Shown here: positions 48,579 through 57,909 of the stretch, in pieces
Numbering within the stretch: position 1 is the first letter of the stretch
Layout of the letters: each line of letters opens with the position of its first letter
DNA from: Nitrosospira sp. Nsp14
GTDB taxonomy: Bacteria > Pseudomonadota > Gammaproteobacteria > Burkholderiales > Nitrosomonadaceae
DNA: 64,000 nt
NCBI RefSeq assembly: GCF_900113575.1
Contig: NZ_FOPV01000019.1
Location: forward strand, 1 to 64,000
Reading direction: 5' to 3'
The notes under the pieces: generated by a model
The model's input: only the letters and a program-made list of their open reading frames with translations
Databases searched by the model: none
Told to the model about the DNA's origin: nothing
Position numbers and translations under genes: made by a program

Positions 48579-50117
48579 ATGAATTTGCTTAAAGCCCTCG
48601 CTACCGTCAGCGGGATGACGCTGATTTCCCGCATCCTCGGATTTGTCCGGGACGTGCTCATTGCCCGGATCTTCGGGGCAGGTATCGCAACCGACGCGTT
48701 CTTCGTGGCCTTCCGCATACCCAACCTGCTTCGAAGGCTGTTTGCGGAAGGCGCATTCTCGCAAGCATTCGTCCCCATATTCGCCGAATACAACAATCGC
48801 CGCACATTGGGAGAATCACAAGAACTGGTCAACCACGTTGCCACACTGCTATTCATCGTCCTGTTTCTGGTGACGCTCATCGGAGTAGTTGCTGCGCCGT
48901 GGATAATTTACGTTAGTGCGCCAGGGTTTGCCACCAGCCCGGAAAAATTTGCGCTGACCACCGAGCTATTGCGCATTACCTTTCCTTACATCCTGTTCAT
49001 CTCGCTTGTATCGCTCGCTGGCGGGATACTGAATACGTTCGGCAGATTTTCGGTACCGGCGTTAACGCCAGCATTGCTGAATCTCTCCTTCATCGGTTGC
49101 TCGATTTGGCTTGCGCCCCTGATAGACCCACCGGTAATGGCGCTGGCATGGGCAGTGTTTATCGGCGGCGTGCTCCAGCTTGCCTTCCAGGTACCGTTTC
49201 TCATGCGCATCCGATTCCTGCCGAGACCCCGCCTCAAGTCTCCAGACACGGGTGCATGGCGCGTCATCAGGCAAATGGGTCCCGCCGTGTTCGGCGTATC
49301 AATCGGACAGATCAGCTTACTGATCAATACGATATTTGCCTCGTTTCTTATCACGGGCAGCGTGTCCTGGCTTTACTATGCCGATCGCCTGATGGAATTT
49401 CCCGCCGGGCTGCTCGGCGCTGCGCTGGGGACCATATTGCTACCCTCGCTTTCCCGGCACTACGCCACCAACAGCACCGGGGAATATTCGCGTCTGCTGG
49501 ATTGGGGCTTGCGCCTGACAATGCTGCTAACGCTGCCGGCAGCGCTAGCATTGGCGATACTTGCCACACCGCTCATCAGCACGCTGTTTTACCATGGTGA
49601 ATTTTCAGCCAACGACGTCTGGATGACGCGGCATGCATTGGTCGCCTACAGCGTGGGATTGCTGGGGCTCATCCTGGTGAAAGTGCTGGCTCCAGGATTT
49701 TATGCGCGACAGAACATCAAGACACCGGTGAAAATTGCCGTTATTACGCTCACCGCGACACAGCTGATGAACCTCGCGTTCATCATCCCGCTGCAGCATG
49801 CAGGTCTGGCGCTGGCCATCGGTTTAGGCGCATGCCTTAATGCCGGAATGCTCTACTACAAACTGCGCAGCCACGACATATTCCAGCCCCAGCCGGGATG
49901 GGCGGTTTTTATGGCGAAGATAGCGGTGGCGCTGGCGACGATGGGCACAGTACTCTGGTTTGGTTCAGGCAGCGAGGCTTCATGGCTGGTCGGGCCAGCG
50001 TTAGACCGCGCGTTGCGGCTTGGAAGCGTGGTGGCAATAGGAATAACAAGTTATTTCGCCATGCTGTGGCTGCTCGGTTTCCGCCTGAAGGATTTTGCCA
50101 GACGCGGCACTGTCTAG
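48579..50117 (+). CDS. murJ: Lipid II flippase MurJ
   Basis: The 512-residue protein has about 14 transmembrane helices and the MviN/MurJ N-terminus [33 protein letters not shown], followed by [30 protein letters not shown]. MurJ flips lipid II to the periplasmic side for peptidoglycan synthesis. The family motifs [21 protein letters not shown] and [14 protein letters not shown] are also present. It is divergent from rpsT with a 175-base gap. Confidence 0.96.
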   Translation: MNLLKALATVSGMTLISRILGFVRDVLIARIFGAGIATDAFFVAFRIPNLLRRLFAEGAFSQAFVPIFAEYNNRRTLGESQELVNHVATLLFIVLFLVTLIGVVAAPWIIYVSAPGFATSPEKFALTTELLRITFPYILFISLVSLAGGILNTFGRFSVPALTPALLNLSFIGCSIWLAPLIDPPVMALAWAVFIGGVLQLAFQVPFLMRIRFLPRPRLKSPDTGAWRVIRQMGPAVFGVSIGQISLLINTIFASFLITGSVSWLYYADRLMEFPAGLLGAALGTILLPSLSRHYATNSTGEYSRLLDWGLRLTMLLTLPAALALAILATPLISTLFYHGEFSANDVWMTRHALVAYSVGLLGLILVKVLAPGFYARQNIKTPVKIAVITLTATQLMNLAFIIPLQHAGLALAIGLGACLNAGMLYYKLRSHDIFQPQPGWAVFMAKIAVALATMGTVLWFGSGSEASWLVGPALDRALRLGSVVAIGITSYFAMLWLLGFRLKDFARRGTV

Positions 50118-50237
50118 ATTGCCTCGAGCTAAGCTGAACTGTAGGAAAACGCAAGAAAAAAATACATTGCGTACATAAATTAGCAATATAATGTCGCCGT
50201 TTGATCCCCCTAACCGTAAATTTAGATCAATTCGAAT

Positions 50238-51209
50238 ATGACCCGTACCGTCAAACCTTCTATTCTATTATCGTTACTCTTGGGGTTTTTGCTCAATGGC
50301 TGCGCGACCACCAATAAAAGCGCAACGGCCGATACTAACACTTCGGCTAGCGCGAGCGTCCCGGCAAATACCAGCACCTCCACGAGCACCACTCCTCCAG
50401 TCGCCACCAGTCCTGCGGCCGTTTCGAATACTCCCACGACGACCGATGCTTCCGCCAACACAAGCGTAAAGGCTGACAACGATCTGAAAGATGGTCTGGA
50501 ATCGCTTGACATGCCGGTATTCAAGAGTGCCGGCCCGGCGGCGCATCCCACAACTTTTCGCAGCAAACAGGACCCATGGGAGCCGGTAAATCGCAAGATA
50601 TTTGGTTTTAACGAGACGGTTGACGATTACCTCTTCAGACCGGTAGCCAAGGGCTACAGATGGGTGATGCCTGACCCGCTCGAAATAGCGGTTGGAAACG
50701 TTTTTTCCAATTTGAGAGATATCCCCATCACCCTCAACAATCTTCTACAGCTGAAGTTCAATAACGCGCTTACGAGCAGCATGCGCGTAATAGTCAACAG
50801 TACCCTGGGCTTGGCCGGCGTGGCTGACGTGGCCAGTGGCATTGGCCTTGCGAAACACGATGAAGACTTTGGCCAAACCCTCGGATATTACGGAGTGTCG
50901 AGCGGGCCTTATGTCGTTCTTCCTTTCTTTGGCCCCAGCTCGACGCGGGACGCTCCAGCGAGCATAGTTGATGCAGTGATTGATCCTGTTTTTGTCGGCA
51001 GCTTCTTCGTGGCCCCGTTTATCGGACCCATCGTTGGATCAGCCCGGACTACTGATACACGCGCAAGCCTGCTTAAATCGGAGAAAACGCTGGAGGAAGC
51101 AGCGCTGGATAAATACGAATTCATGCGTGAAGCATATCTCCAGCGGAGGCGGAATCTGGTACATGACGGCAACCCGCCGAAGAAAACGGAAGACGAAGAT
51201 ACCGAATAA
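50238..51209 (+). CDS. mlaA: MlaA (VacJ) outer-membrane lipoprotein with an extra linker
   Basis: The 323-residue protein has a lipoprotein signal with Cys22 in GFLLNGCATT. The VacJ core starts at DPWEPVNRKIFGFNETVDDYLFRPVAKGY (112-140) and ends with GTTDTRASL-like TDTRASLLKSEK. MlaA takes mislocalised phospholipids from the outer leaflet of the outer membrane to MlaC. Most MlaA proteins have the DPWEP motif soon after the Cys. Here about 55 residues made almost only of Ser, Thr, Ala, Pro and Asn (23-78) intervene, with a further short region before the core. No mlaBCDEF genes are in the window. Confidence 0.93.
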   Translation: MTRTVKPSILLSLLLGFLLNGCATTNKSATADTNTSASASVPANTSTSTSTTPPVATSPAAVSNTPTTTDASANTSVKADNDLKDGLESLDMPVFKSAGPAAHPTTFRSKQDPWEPVNRKIFGFNETVDDYLFRPVAKGYRWVMPDPLEIAVGNVFSNLRDIPITLNNLLQLKFNNALTSSMRVIVNSTLGLAGVADVASGIGLAKHDEDFGQTLGYYGVSSGPYVVLPFFGPSSTRDAPASIVDAVIDPVFVGSFFVAPFIGPIVGSARTTDTRASLLKSEKTLEEAALDKYEFMREAYLQRRRNLVHDGNPPKKTEDEDTE

Positions 51210-51289
51210 GTTGGAGCATTGCGCCATTTCTGAATGAGGCTAGAAGACAATTTCATTCGAAAAGAGCGAAGCGAATAGGAAAAAAAATA

Positions 51290-51334
51290 AAAGAGGCGGG
51301 GGCATTACATGCCCCCGCCTCTTTTATTTTAAAT
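51290..51334. terminator. Strong bidirectional terminator between mlaA and htpX
   Basis: A perfect 16-bp stem (51290-51305 with 51309-51324, GC core GGCGGGGGC) around a 3-base loop has a run of A on the left and TTTTATTTT on the right. It serves both convergent genes. Confidence 0.93.
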
Positions 51335-51361
51335 ATCTTCTTTAATTTTTACAAATGGGAA

Positions 51362-52240
51362 TCAGGCCATCGCCCGCAACGCCGCAATCCGCTCCTCAAG
51401 CGGAGGATGCGACATGAACAAGGCTTTGAAGCGGCCTTCTCCTCCAGAAATCCCGAATGCCGCCAGCCTTTCCGGTAGTTGCGATGGCTCATGCCGTTGT
51501 TTCAGGCGTTCCAGCGCAGCAATCATCTTATTCCGGCCGGCCAGTTGGGCACCGCCGGCATCCGCTCGAAACTCGCGGTGACGGCTGAACCACATGACGA
51601 TCATGCTTGCCAATATTCCTAGTACCATTTGGGCGATGAGGCTTGTAATCATGAAGGCGGGGCCATAGTCCCGTTCAGTTTTAAATACCACCTTATCTAC
51701 AAAGTGCCCGATTATTCGGGAAAGAAAAATCACGAACGTATTAACGACACCCTGGATCAAGGCAAGCGTCACCATATCGCCGTTGGCAACATGGCTAATC
51801 TCATGCGCCAGCACGCCTTCGATCTCATCCTTGCGCATGTTCTGAAGCAAGCCCGTGCTCACTGCTACCAACGCGTCGTTACGGTTCATGCCAGTCGCAA
51901 AGGCATTCACGTCGGGTGCGTCATAAATGGCTACTTCAGGCATTCCAATACCGACAAGCTCGGCCTGTCGCCGGACAGTTTCCACCAGCCAGCGTTCAGT
52001 CGGGTCGGATGGCTGTTCGATCACCACCGCGCCAGTCATGCGTTTGGCGGTCCACTTGGACATGGCGAGAGAAATCAGCGAACCCCCAAACCCTATTACA
52101 GCTGCCATAATGAGCAGCGAGTTAAAGTCTATCCCACCCTGCGCGTCCAGCATCCGATCTACGCCCAATAGGCGCAGGGTAATACTCAAGACCAGGAGAA
52201 TGGCCAGGTTTGTAACAATAAAGAGAAAAATTCGTTTCAT
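51362..52240 (-). CDS. htpX: Membrane zinc protease HtpX
   Basis: The 292-residue M48 protease has two N-terminal transmembrane helices, the zinc motif HEISH at 146-150 ([14 protein letters not shown]) and two more hydrophobic stretches after it. [23 protein letters not shown] is the usual preceding segment. HtpX degrades damaged membrane proteins alongside FtsH. Its length equals that of E. coli HtpX (293). Confidence 0.95.
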   Translation of the reverse strand: MKRIFLFIVTNLAILLVLSITLRLLGVDRMLDAQGGIDFNSLLIMAAVIGFGGSLISLAMSKWTAKRMTGAVVIEQPSDPTERWLVETVRRQAELVGIGMPEVAIYDAPDVNAFATGMNRNDALVAVSTGLLQNMRKDEIEGVLAHEISHVANGDMVTLALIQGVVNTFVIFLSRIIGHFVDKVVFKTERDYGPAFMITSLIAQMVLGILASMIVMWFSRHREFRADAGGAQLAGRNKMIAALERLKQRHEPSQLPERLAAFGISGGEGRFKALFMSHPPLEERIAALRAMA

Positions 52241-52410
52241 GGATGCGTTCCTGTTACTGATGAGAAGAATGGGTCATATATAGGGATTCAAGTACAGTTT
52301 TCAAGAGCGGCCGTGCTAATCATGAAGAAACCGAAGTTAATTGTCGCAACCCCTGTTTTTTCAAAGAGGCAAGAATTTGACAGGAGGATTCAGCGCACTG
52401 TTGATGAGCT

Positions 52411-52929
52411 TCACCAGCGGCGACGGCGCCTGGCTGAAAAGACACCATATAACGCCAGCCCGCCAAAAATAATGAAAAAAATGGCTGACCAATCGGGAAG
52501 AGTAAGCGAAGCGAACTTCCAGGTCACATCGGCGCAGTCCCCATTTGCTTCAAACATGCTTGGCCACCAGCGGGCAAGCGGCAACGCATTCAAAAATCTT
52601 TCCTCCGGGCTGATACCGCATTCGAAGGCCTCCGGATAGCGTATCAGCCAGGCTTGACGCAACGCGACAGTTGCTCCACCAAAAGCAAAGAGCGCCAACA
52701 GACCGTGGTAGATTCGGCTACCGGTTGCTCCGGGCGAGTGGAAAAAAGCCAACAGCGCTGTCACGCCGATCAGCCAGTATGCAATGCGTTGCGCTACACA
52801 AAGCGGGCAAGGCAGCAGATTTTTTACCAACTGCAGATAGAGGGCGTAACCGATCAGGACAATACAGCCCAGAAATACTGAAAGAAATATTCCTCTTCCC
52901 GCCCCATGCGGTTGTCGGTAACTAGGCAC
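52411..52929 (-). CDS. dsbB: Disulfide bond formation protein B
   Basis: The 172-residue protein has four transmembrane helices, the first Cys pair Cys41-X-X-Cys44 in LLPCPLCVAQRIAYW and the second pair, widely spaced, in FECGISPEERFLNALPLARWWPSMFEANGDCADV. DsbB re-oxidises DsbA by passing electrons to quinone. I place the start at the GTG at 52929, which overlaps the end of the methylase gene and has GAGGG five bases upstream. The longer frame upstream is not DsbB-like. No dsbA is in the window. Confidence 0.92.
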   Translation of the reverse strand: MPSYRQPHGAGRGIFLSVFLGCIVLIGYALYLQLVKNLLPCPLCVAQRIAYWLIGVTALLAFFHSPGATGSRIYHGLLALFAFGGATVALRQAWLIRYPEAFECGISPEERFLNALPLARWWPSMFEANGDCADVTWKFASLTLPDWSAIFFIIFGGLALYGVFSARRRRRW

Positions 52930-54124
52930 CGTCACCCTCGAGAGCAGACGTGCTGGACGGCGAGAGCGAGGGACTTTTGACTCTACGCATGCCGCCCGCA
53001 ACCATCTTGTATTCCAGCAAGCGGCATTCCAGCGCGCCATTGAACAAAGGGATTCGCCGTGAGGCTGTTAACCGGATTAATTTTGGCAGAAGCGGGTCGG
53101 CAGTAAGGATATATGCGCTCCAGCCGCTGAATTTCTTCTTCAGCGCATCGCCCAGCCGAGGGTAAAACTCTGCAAGCTGCTGCTGCTCGCCGATGCGGAC
53201 CCCATACGGCGGATTAGTGATAAGGAAACCAGAAGGCGCTGGCGCCGCGATTTCCAGCACGTTTGCCTGCTTGAGCGAAACTGCGTCCGAAAATCCCGCC
53301 TCCGCTAAATTCGCGCGAGCAGCGGCCAGGATATCGCCATACAGATCACTGCCGAATATCGGCTGGCGCAATAGTGGCCTCTGCCGGGCCAGGGCTTCCT
53401 CCTTAAGCTGCTTCCATTGCTGGGCATCAAAATTCTTCAGCTTTTCAAATGCGAAATGCCGTCCCGATCCTGGCGCAATGTTCAGCGCGACCTGGACGGC
53501 CTCGAGTAGAAATGTGCCGCTGCCGCACATCGGGTCAAGCAACGGAACTCCCGGCTTCCAACCCGTCAGATGCAAGATTCCCGCAGCAAGGTTCTCCCGT
53601 ATCGGAGCCGCTACAGTATTTTTTCTGATACCACGCTTGAACAGCGCATCACCGGAAGTGTCGAGATATAGCGAGAACCTGCGTGCATCGAGGAAGCCAT
53701 GAATCCGCATATCCGGCTGTACGGTGTTGACGTCCGGGCGTCTCCCTGTGGTTTCGCGGAATGCATCGCAAACCGCATCCTTGATCCTGAGGGTAACAAA
53801 ATCGAGACTGCGTAACGGGCACTTTATCGCCGCCACATTGACCCGGATCGTAAGAGTCGGATTAAACCACTGGCTCCATAGCAACCTCCGGGTGGCGGCA
53901 TACACATCGGCTTCAGTGACGTAGGGCTCGCTTGCGACCTGCCATAAAATACGGCTGGCTATCCTGCTTTCAAGGTTGGCCCGGTAGCAGTCCGACCACC
54001 CTCCCTGGAACTGCACGCCGCCGTCACTCCGCAGCACGGACGATGCGCCGAGCGCCTCCAGCTCGGTAACGAGTGCAGGCTCCAACCCACGCGGGCAGGG
54101 AGCGAAAAAATTATAAAGCGTCAC
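52922..54124 (-). CDS. RlmL/RlmK-like 23S rRNA methyltransferase (THUMP class)
   Basis: The roughly 400-residue protein has an N-terminal THUMP domain (LYNFFAPCPRGLEPALVTEL onward) and a class I methyltransferase domain. The SAM motif is PLLDPMCGSGTFLLEA and the catalytic motif is LITNPPYGVRI. It corresponds to the N-terminal RlmL half of E. coli RlmKL, which makes m2G2445 of 23S rRNA; the RlmK half is absent. The GTG at 54124 fits family N-termini (VTLYNFFAPCPRG); an ATG at 54193 would overlap the DUF423 gene by 44 bases. Confidence 0.9.
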   Translation of the reverse strand: MTLYNFFAPCPRGLEPALVTELEALGASSVLRSDGGVQFQGGWSDCYRANLESRIASRILWQVASEPYVTEADVYAATRRLLWSQWFNPTLTIRVNVAAIKCPLRSLDFVTLRIKDAVCDAFRETTGRRPDVNTVQPDMRIHGFLDARRFSLYLDTSGDALFKRGIRKNTVAAPIRENLAAGILHLTGWKPGVPLLDPMCGSGTFLLEAVQVALNIAPGSGRHFAFEKLKNFDAQQWKQLKEEALARQRPLLRQPIFGSDLYGDILAAARANLAEAGFSDAVSLKQANVLEIAAPAPSGFLITNPPYGVRIGEQQQLAEFYPRLGDALKKKFSGWSAYILTADPLLPKLIRLTASRRIPLFNGALECRLLEYKMVAGGMRRVKSPSLSPSSTSALEGDGA

Positions 54125-54149
54125 AGCAGGACCAACGTTACAGGATGGA

Positions 54150-54524
54150 TTATCTCGATGCCTGCACCCCGTACGCGAGCATTCCCCAAGCACTCAGGAA
54201 CGCCACACCGCCAAACGGAGTGATCATACCGAGTCCACGCATGCCGGTGAGACTCAACACATACAGGCTTACGGAAAAGAGGACGATTCCTGCTTGCATC
54301 AGCCAGCCTGATATTGCCACCGGTTTGGACGCCGGATAGTGCAATAGTATGAGACCGACTGCAATAAGTCCCAGCGCATGATAGAAGTGATACTGCACCC
54401 CCGTTTGATACACGGCAAGCATGTCCGCGGAAAGTTTTTGCTTCAGGCCATGCGCGCCGAAAGCGCCCAAGCCCACGCATAGAAATGCATTCACAGCACC
54501 TAACGATAAAAAGAGTCTTGACAT
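54150..54524 (-). CDS. DUF423 family inner-membrane protein (YgdD-like)
   Basis: The 124-residue protein has four predicted transmembrane helices and the DUF423 pattern GAFGAHGLKQKLSADMLAVYQTGVQYHFYHALGL followed by ITPFGGVAFLSAW. The function is unknown. It is directly upstream of the THUMP methylase, probably in one transcript. Confidence 0.88.
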   Translation of the reverse strand: MSRLFLSLGAVNAFLCVGLGAFGAHGLKQKLSADMLAVYQTGVQYHFYHALGLIAVGLILLHYPASKPVAISGWLMQAGIVLFSVSLYVLSLTGMRGLGMITPFGGVAFLSAWGMLAYGVQASR

Positions 54525-54688
54525 TGAGAGATACGTTTCGTGATGAGAGGAGTAAAAGAATGAGCAGCCGGAATATCAGGAACAAGCGGGCCGGGCTGGA
54601 CGTGCCTAAATACAGCGCACAGCGGCTGGCTGGCACGTCAAGTCTGCATGACCCAGGCCCAAATGTCCACAATGATGAGCAGTTACGG

Positions 54689-56032
54689 CTAGGGTCCCTT
54701 CTCTGTCACGCGGCCACTGGCCCACCCTTTCGCGAGCGTTATCCTTATTTTATCGTCGACCTCGATCTGGTCGCTGCTTCGCAATATCCCGCCGTCTGCG
54801 TCATAAACGATGCTGTAACCACGGTCGAGGACCGACCCCGGATCGAGATGGGCAAGATGAGCGCGCTGGCGTTGCAAACTTACCGTCAGCTTTTCCAGAC
54901 GAACGCCCATCGCCCGGCGCAAGCGTAGCTGGAGTTCACGCTGGCGCTGGGTCATCAACGAAGTATCCGGGCCGGCCGCCGTTATTCGTTGGTGAAGTTC
55001 CCGCAGTCGCCAGTATCGGCCCTCCGCCGTACGCAGCCAGGAGGCATCAAGCCGGGCACGCAAGCGCTGCACGTGCGCAAGCTCGCCATCGATCCGTTTG
55101 CCGGGGTGGACCAGGCGGCATCCCATCACGTCAACATTCTGCATACGGCCTTCGAGGGCGCGTTGCATGCCGCGATTAAGACCCGCACCGAGCATTCCAA
55201 TCTGCCGGACCAAATCTTCGCGATCAGGACAGACGAGCTGTGATGCTCCGGTTGGGGTGGGGGCACGAACATCGGCGACGAAATCGGCAATGGTAAAATC
55301 AGTTTCGTGCCCGACACCGCTTATAAGAGGAATTGAACAGGCGGCAATCGCCCGCGCCACAACCTCCTCATTAAACGCCCATAAATCCTCGATACTGCCG
55401 CCCCCCCGGCATAGGATGAGCACGTCGCACTCGGCCCGACTTGCAGCCTTTTCAATAGCTGCAGCGATCTTGGCCGAAGCGCCCGCACCTTGAACCGGTG
55501 CTGGGTATATCACCACCGGCACGGAGGGCATGCGGCGGCGTAAGGTCGAAAGCACGTCATGCAGCGCAGCAGCCGCTGGCGACGTAATGATTCCAATCTG
55601 CTTCGGGCACGAAGGCAACAACTTCTTCCTCTCGGCATCGAACAATCCTTCTTTGCCAAGCCTGACCTTGAGCTGCTCGAATGCTTCGAACAGCGTACCG
55701 AGCCCGGCGCGGCGAATAGCCTCGATGCTCAGCTGAAAATCCCCACGAGCATGATACAACGTCACCAGGGCGCGCACTTCGACCCGCATACCATCTGTGG
55801 GCTGCCAGTCCAGATACTGGTTCTTTTCCCGGAACATTACGCAGCGGACCTGGGCCTCCGCGTCCTTCAGCGTAAAATACCAGTGACCGGAGGCATAGCG
55901 CTTCAGGTTCGAAATTTCACCGGCAACCCATAACAGCGGGAATGCCCGCTCAAGTAAGTCCTTGGCGCTACGGTTTAATTCGCTCACACTCAGGACATCC
56001 CGAGCAATTTCCATTTCCAGGAATAAGTTCAT
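54689..56032 (-). CDS. xseA: Exodeoxyribonuclease VII large subunit
   Basis: The 447-residue protein has an N-terminal OB fold (LLWVAGEISNLKRYASGHWYFTLKD). The catalytic domain follows (IGIITSPAAAALHDVLSTLRRR, GGGSIEDLWAFNEEVVARAI, SGVGHETDFTIADFVADVRAPTPTGASQL). A long coiled coil lies after it. With XseB it degrades single-stranded DNA from both ends. xseB is not in the window. It is divergent from the second exbB gene. Confidence 0.95.
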   Translation of the reverse strand: MNLFLEMEIARDVLSVSELNRSAKDLLERAFPLLWVAGEISNLKRYASGHWYFTLKDAEAQVRCVMFREKNQYLDWQPTDGMRVEVRALVTLYHARGDFQLSIEAIRRAGLGTLFEAFEQLKVRLGKEGLFDAERKKLLPSCPKQIGIITSPAAAALHDVLSTLRRRMPSVPVVIYPAPVQGAGASAKIAAAIEKAASRAECDVLILCRGGGSIEDLWAFNEEVVARAIAACSIPLISGVGHETDFTIADFVADVRAPTPTGASQLVCPDREDLVRQIGMLGAGLNRGMQRALEGRMQNVDVMGCRLVHPGKRIDGELAHVQRLRARLDASWLRTAEGRYWRLRELHQRITAAGPDTSLMTQRQRELQLRLRRAMGVRLEKLTVSLQRQRAHLAHLDPGSVLDRGYSIVYDADGGILRSSDQIEVDDKIRITLAKGWASGRVTEKGP

Positions 56033-56047
56033 CTTGACATTCTACAA

Positions 56048-56248
56048 TAATCCACATCCGTCACGAAAATTGCATAATTCCGCCGGGGAAACTGCCTCAA
56101 TTCCGGCATCAACATATAACTACCTGTTTATTAACGGCTATATACAAGGCTAAAAATTAGTCTACCCAGAAAAAGTGCTTATGAGTGGGCGACTTAATGG
56201 TCCTATCGCCACGTTACCCACAAACTTATCCACAGCAATTGTGGAAAA
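56048..56248. promoter_or_regulatory. Cluster of DnaA-box-like motifs between xseA and exbB
   Basis: The intergenic region holds one perfect DnaA box, TTATCCACA, at 56226-56234. Three 9-mers differ from it by one base: TAATCCACA at 56048-56056, TTACCCACA at 56214-56222 and, on the minus strand, TTTTCCACA at 56240-56248. Three of the four lie within 35 bases. They could tie the divergent genes to DnaA or titrate DnaA. There is no dnaA/dnaN context and no strongly AT-rich unwinding stretch, so I do not call an origin. Confidence 0.45.
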
Positions 56249-56331
56249 GAAAAAAACCCTGTCGTCCTTGCCGAAATTACAGGGGCAAGATACATTACGG
56301 CTCTGATTTATGCGCTACTGGGGGGTTGTCA

Positions 56332-56943
56332 GTGTTGGCGTTGATTCACGCTGCCGGGTGGCCAATCTGGCCGATCATTTTAGCCTCCATCATTGCGCTC
56401 GGCATTATAGGCGAACGGCTGTGGGCGTTGCGCCTTAGCATAGTGACTCCCCGAGATCTCTTGCCCCAAGTGGTGCAGGAGTACAGAAAAAGCGGCGTCA
56501 CGCCTGAAATGCTTGCACGGCTGCAAAAACACTCCCCTCTGGGCCAAATCTTTGCCGCAGGCTTGAGAAATGACAAGAGCACGCGGGAAGTCATGAAAGA
56601 ATCCATTGAGGAAGCCGGCCGCGCCGTCGCACACGACCTGGAACGGTACCTCACTACCCTCGGCACCATTGCCTCTTTGAGTCCGCTGATGGGTTTGTTT
56701 GGTACCCTGGTCGGAATGATCGAGATTTTCGGGGCCAGCGTGCCCACTGGAAACAGCAATCCCGCGCTACTCGCCCACGGGATTTCCGTAGCACTCTATA
56801 ATGCGGCGTTCGGCATTCTGGTGGCTATCCCCGGTATCATTTTTTACCGTCATTTCCGTGCAAAGGTAGACGCGCTGGTGGTGGAAATGGAATTACAGGC
56901 GTTAAAACTGGTGGAAATCATTCATGGAGAGCGGCAGGGCTGA
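56332..56943 (+). CDS. Second MotA/TolQ/ExbB proton-channel family protein
   Basis: The 203-residue protein has a first helix PIWPIILASIIALGIIGERL. The helix with TTLGTIASLSPLMGLFGTLVGMIEIF and the last helix NAAFGILVAIPGIIFYRHF are the conserved channel pair. It is co-directional with an ExbD-like gene 32 bases on. The pair can power TonB or another envelope machine. The start is probably the GTG at 56332, which has GGGGGG six bases upstream. Longer frames begin in the DnaA-box region and add sequence not seen in the family. Confidence 0.9.
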   Translation: MLALIHAAGWPIWPIILASIIALGIIGERLWALRLSIVTPRDLLPQVVQEYRKSGVTPEMLARLQKHSPLGQIFAAGLRNDKSTREVMKESIEEAGRAVAHDLERYLTTLGTIASLSPLMGLFGTLVGMIEIFGASVPTGNSNPALLAHGISVALYNAAFGILVAIPGIIFYRHFRAKVDALVVEMELQALKLVEIIHGERQG

Positions 56944-56975
56944 CCGACTGTCTCGAGCAGGAAAACGGAAAATCG

Positions 56976-57401
56976 ATGAATTTTCAGCGTGGACGGCAAA
57001 AAGAAGAACCGGAGATCAATTTGGTGCCCATGATCGACGTATTGTTGGTCATTCTGATATTCCTGATGATTACCACCACCTACTCGAAATTCTCGGAACT
57101 TGAAATTACCCTTCCCCAGGCAACACCGGAACAGGCAACGCCAGCCTCGAATGTAATTGACATAACGGTGAGTGCCAACGGGAGCTATACAGTCAATCGT
57201 AAACCGGTCGAGTCGCCCAGCACCGCGCAGCTTGGCGAGGATTTGCGCAAGGCGGCCGCGGATCGGCCTGACCCGGTCATTGTAATCAATGCCGACGCAC
57301 AGGCTACACATCAGTCCGTGATAACGGTCATGGAAGCAGCGCGTTCGGCGGGATACAATCACATTACTTTCACTACGCAGAATTCAGGTAAAGCACCCTG
57401 A
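56976..57401 (+). CDS. Second ExbD/TolR family protein
   Basis: The 141-residue protein has a cytoplasmic N-terminus and a transmembrane helix starting EEPEINLVPMIDVLLVILIFLMITTTYSK, with the conserved membrane Asp. A periplasmic domain follows (ASNVIDITVSANGSYTVNRKPV and INADAQATHQSVITVMEAARSAGYNHITF). It pairs with the ExbB-like protein upstream. In many betaproteobacteria this pair is followed by lpxK, trm112-like and kdsB genes; here lpxK is not present. Confidence 0.92.
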   Translation: MNFQRGRQKEEPEINLVPMIDVLLVILIFLMITTTYSKFSELEITLPQATPEQATPASNVIDITVSANGSYTVNRKPVESPSTAQLGEDLRKAAADRPDPVIVINADAQATHQSVITVMEAARSAGYNHITFTTQNSGKAP

Positions 57402-57467
57402 CGTTGCCGCAGCGTCGTCTTGCGGGAAAACAACCGCCGGGGGAAACCGTTAGCTGAATAAGCGGTC

Positions 57468-57656
57468 GGGGACAGTGAAGCACCAAAAAATAGGACGTAT
57501 GAAGTCTTGAATGCGACCCCGCGCCTGACACGCCGCGCGACGCAACATAACTTTCGCGATGAAAATATACATCGCGTTACTTGGGCTTCATGCGTTGCAT
57601 TGGCCAGCCAACGCTATTAAAACCATCCACGTTTAAAATTTAAAATTGGGGACAGT
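57468..57656 (+). repeat. Two copies of GGGGACAGT flanking the exbD-ycaR spacer
   Basis: The 9-mer GGGGACAGT occurs at 57468-57476 and again at 57648-57656, 180 bases apart in the same direction. The second lies directly before the ycaR start and supplies its GGGGA ribosome binding site. I recall similar GGGGACAGT motifs in repeats linked to REP-associated transposases. No transposase gene is here, so it may be a scar or a short non-autonomous unit. Confidence 0.35.
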
Positions 57657-57659
57657 ATT

Positions 57660-57872
57660 ATGGATTTGAAGCTGCTCGATATTCTGGTCTGCCCGTTATG
57701 CAAGGCCCCCCTGCTGTACAGAAAGGCCGAGAACGAACTGATCTGCAAGGGGGACCGTCTGGCTTTCCCGATCAGGGATGGCATCCCGGTGATGTTGGAA
57801 GATGAGGCGCGCCGGCTACCGGTGGAGGAAGAGATTCGGGCGGATGGAAAGTATTCACCCGGTAAACTATAA
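57660..57872 (+). CDS. ycaR: Trm112/YcaR family protein
   Basis: The 70-residue protein starts [20 protein letters not shown], with the Cys-Pro-X-Cys pair of the Trm112 fold, and goes on to [21 protein letters not shown]. In bacteria this small protein is normally encoded between lpxK and kdsB. In eukaryotes and archaea Trm112 supports methyltransferases. Neither lpxK nor kdsB is next to it here. Confidence 0.93.
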   Translation: MDLKLLDILVCPLCKAPLLYRKAENELICKGDRLAFPIRDGIPVMLEDEARRLPVEEEIRADGKYSPGKL

Positions 57873-57909
57873 GTTACGAGTTGTTCGCAGATTGTAAGGA
57901 GTCGGATAC

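Noticed and set aside
56048-56330. Chromosome origin (oriC)
   Set aside because: Several DnaA-like boxes, but no dnaA, dnaN or gidA neighbours and no clear AT-rich unwinding region.
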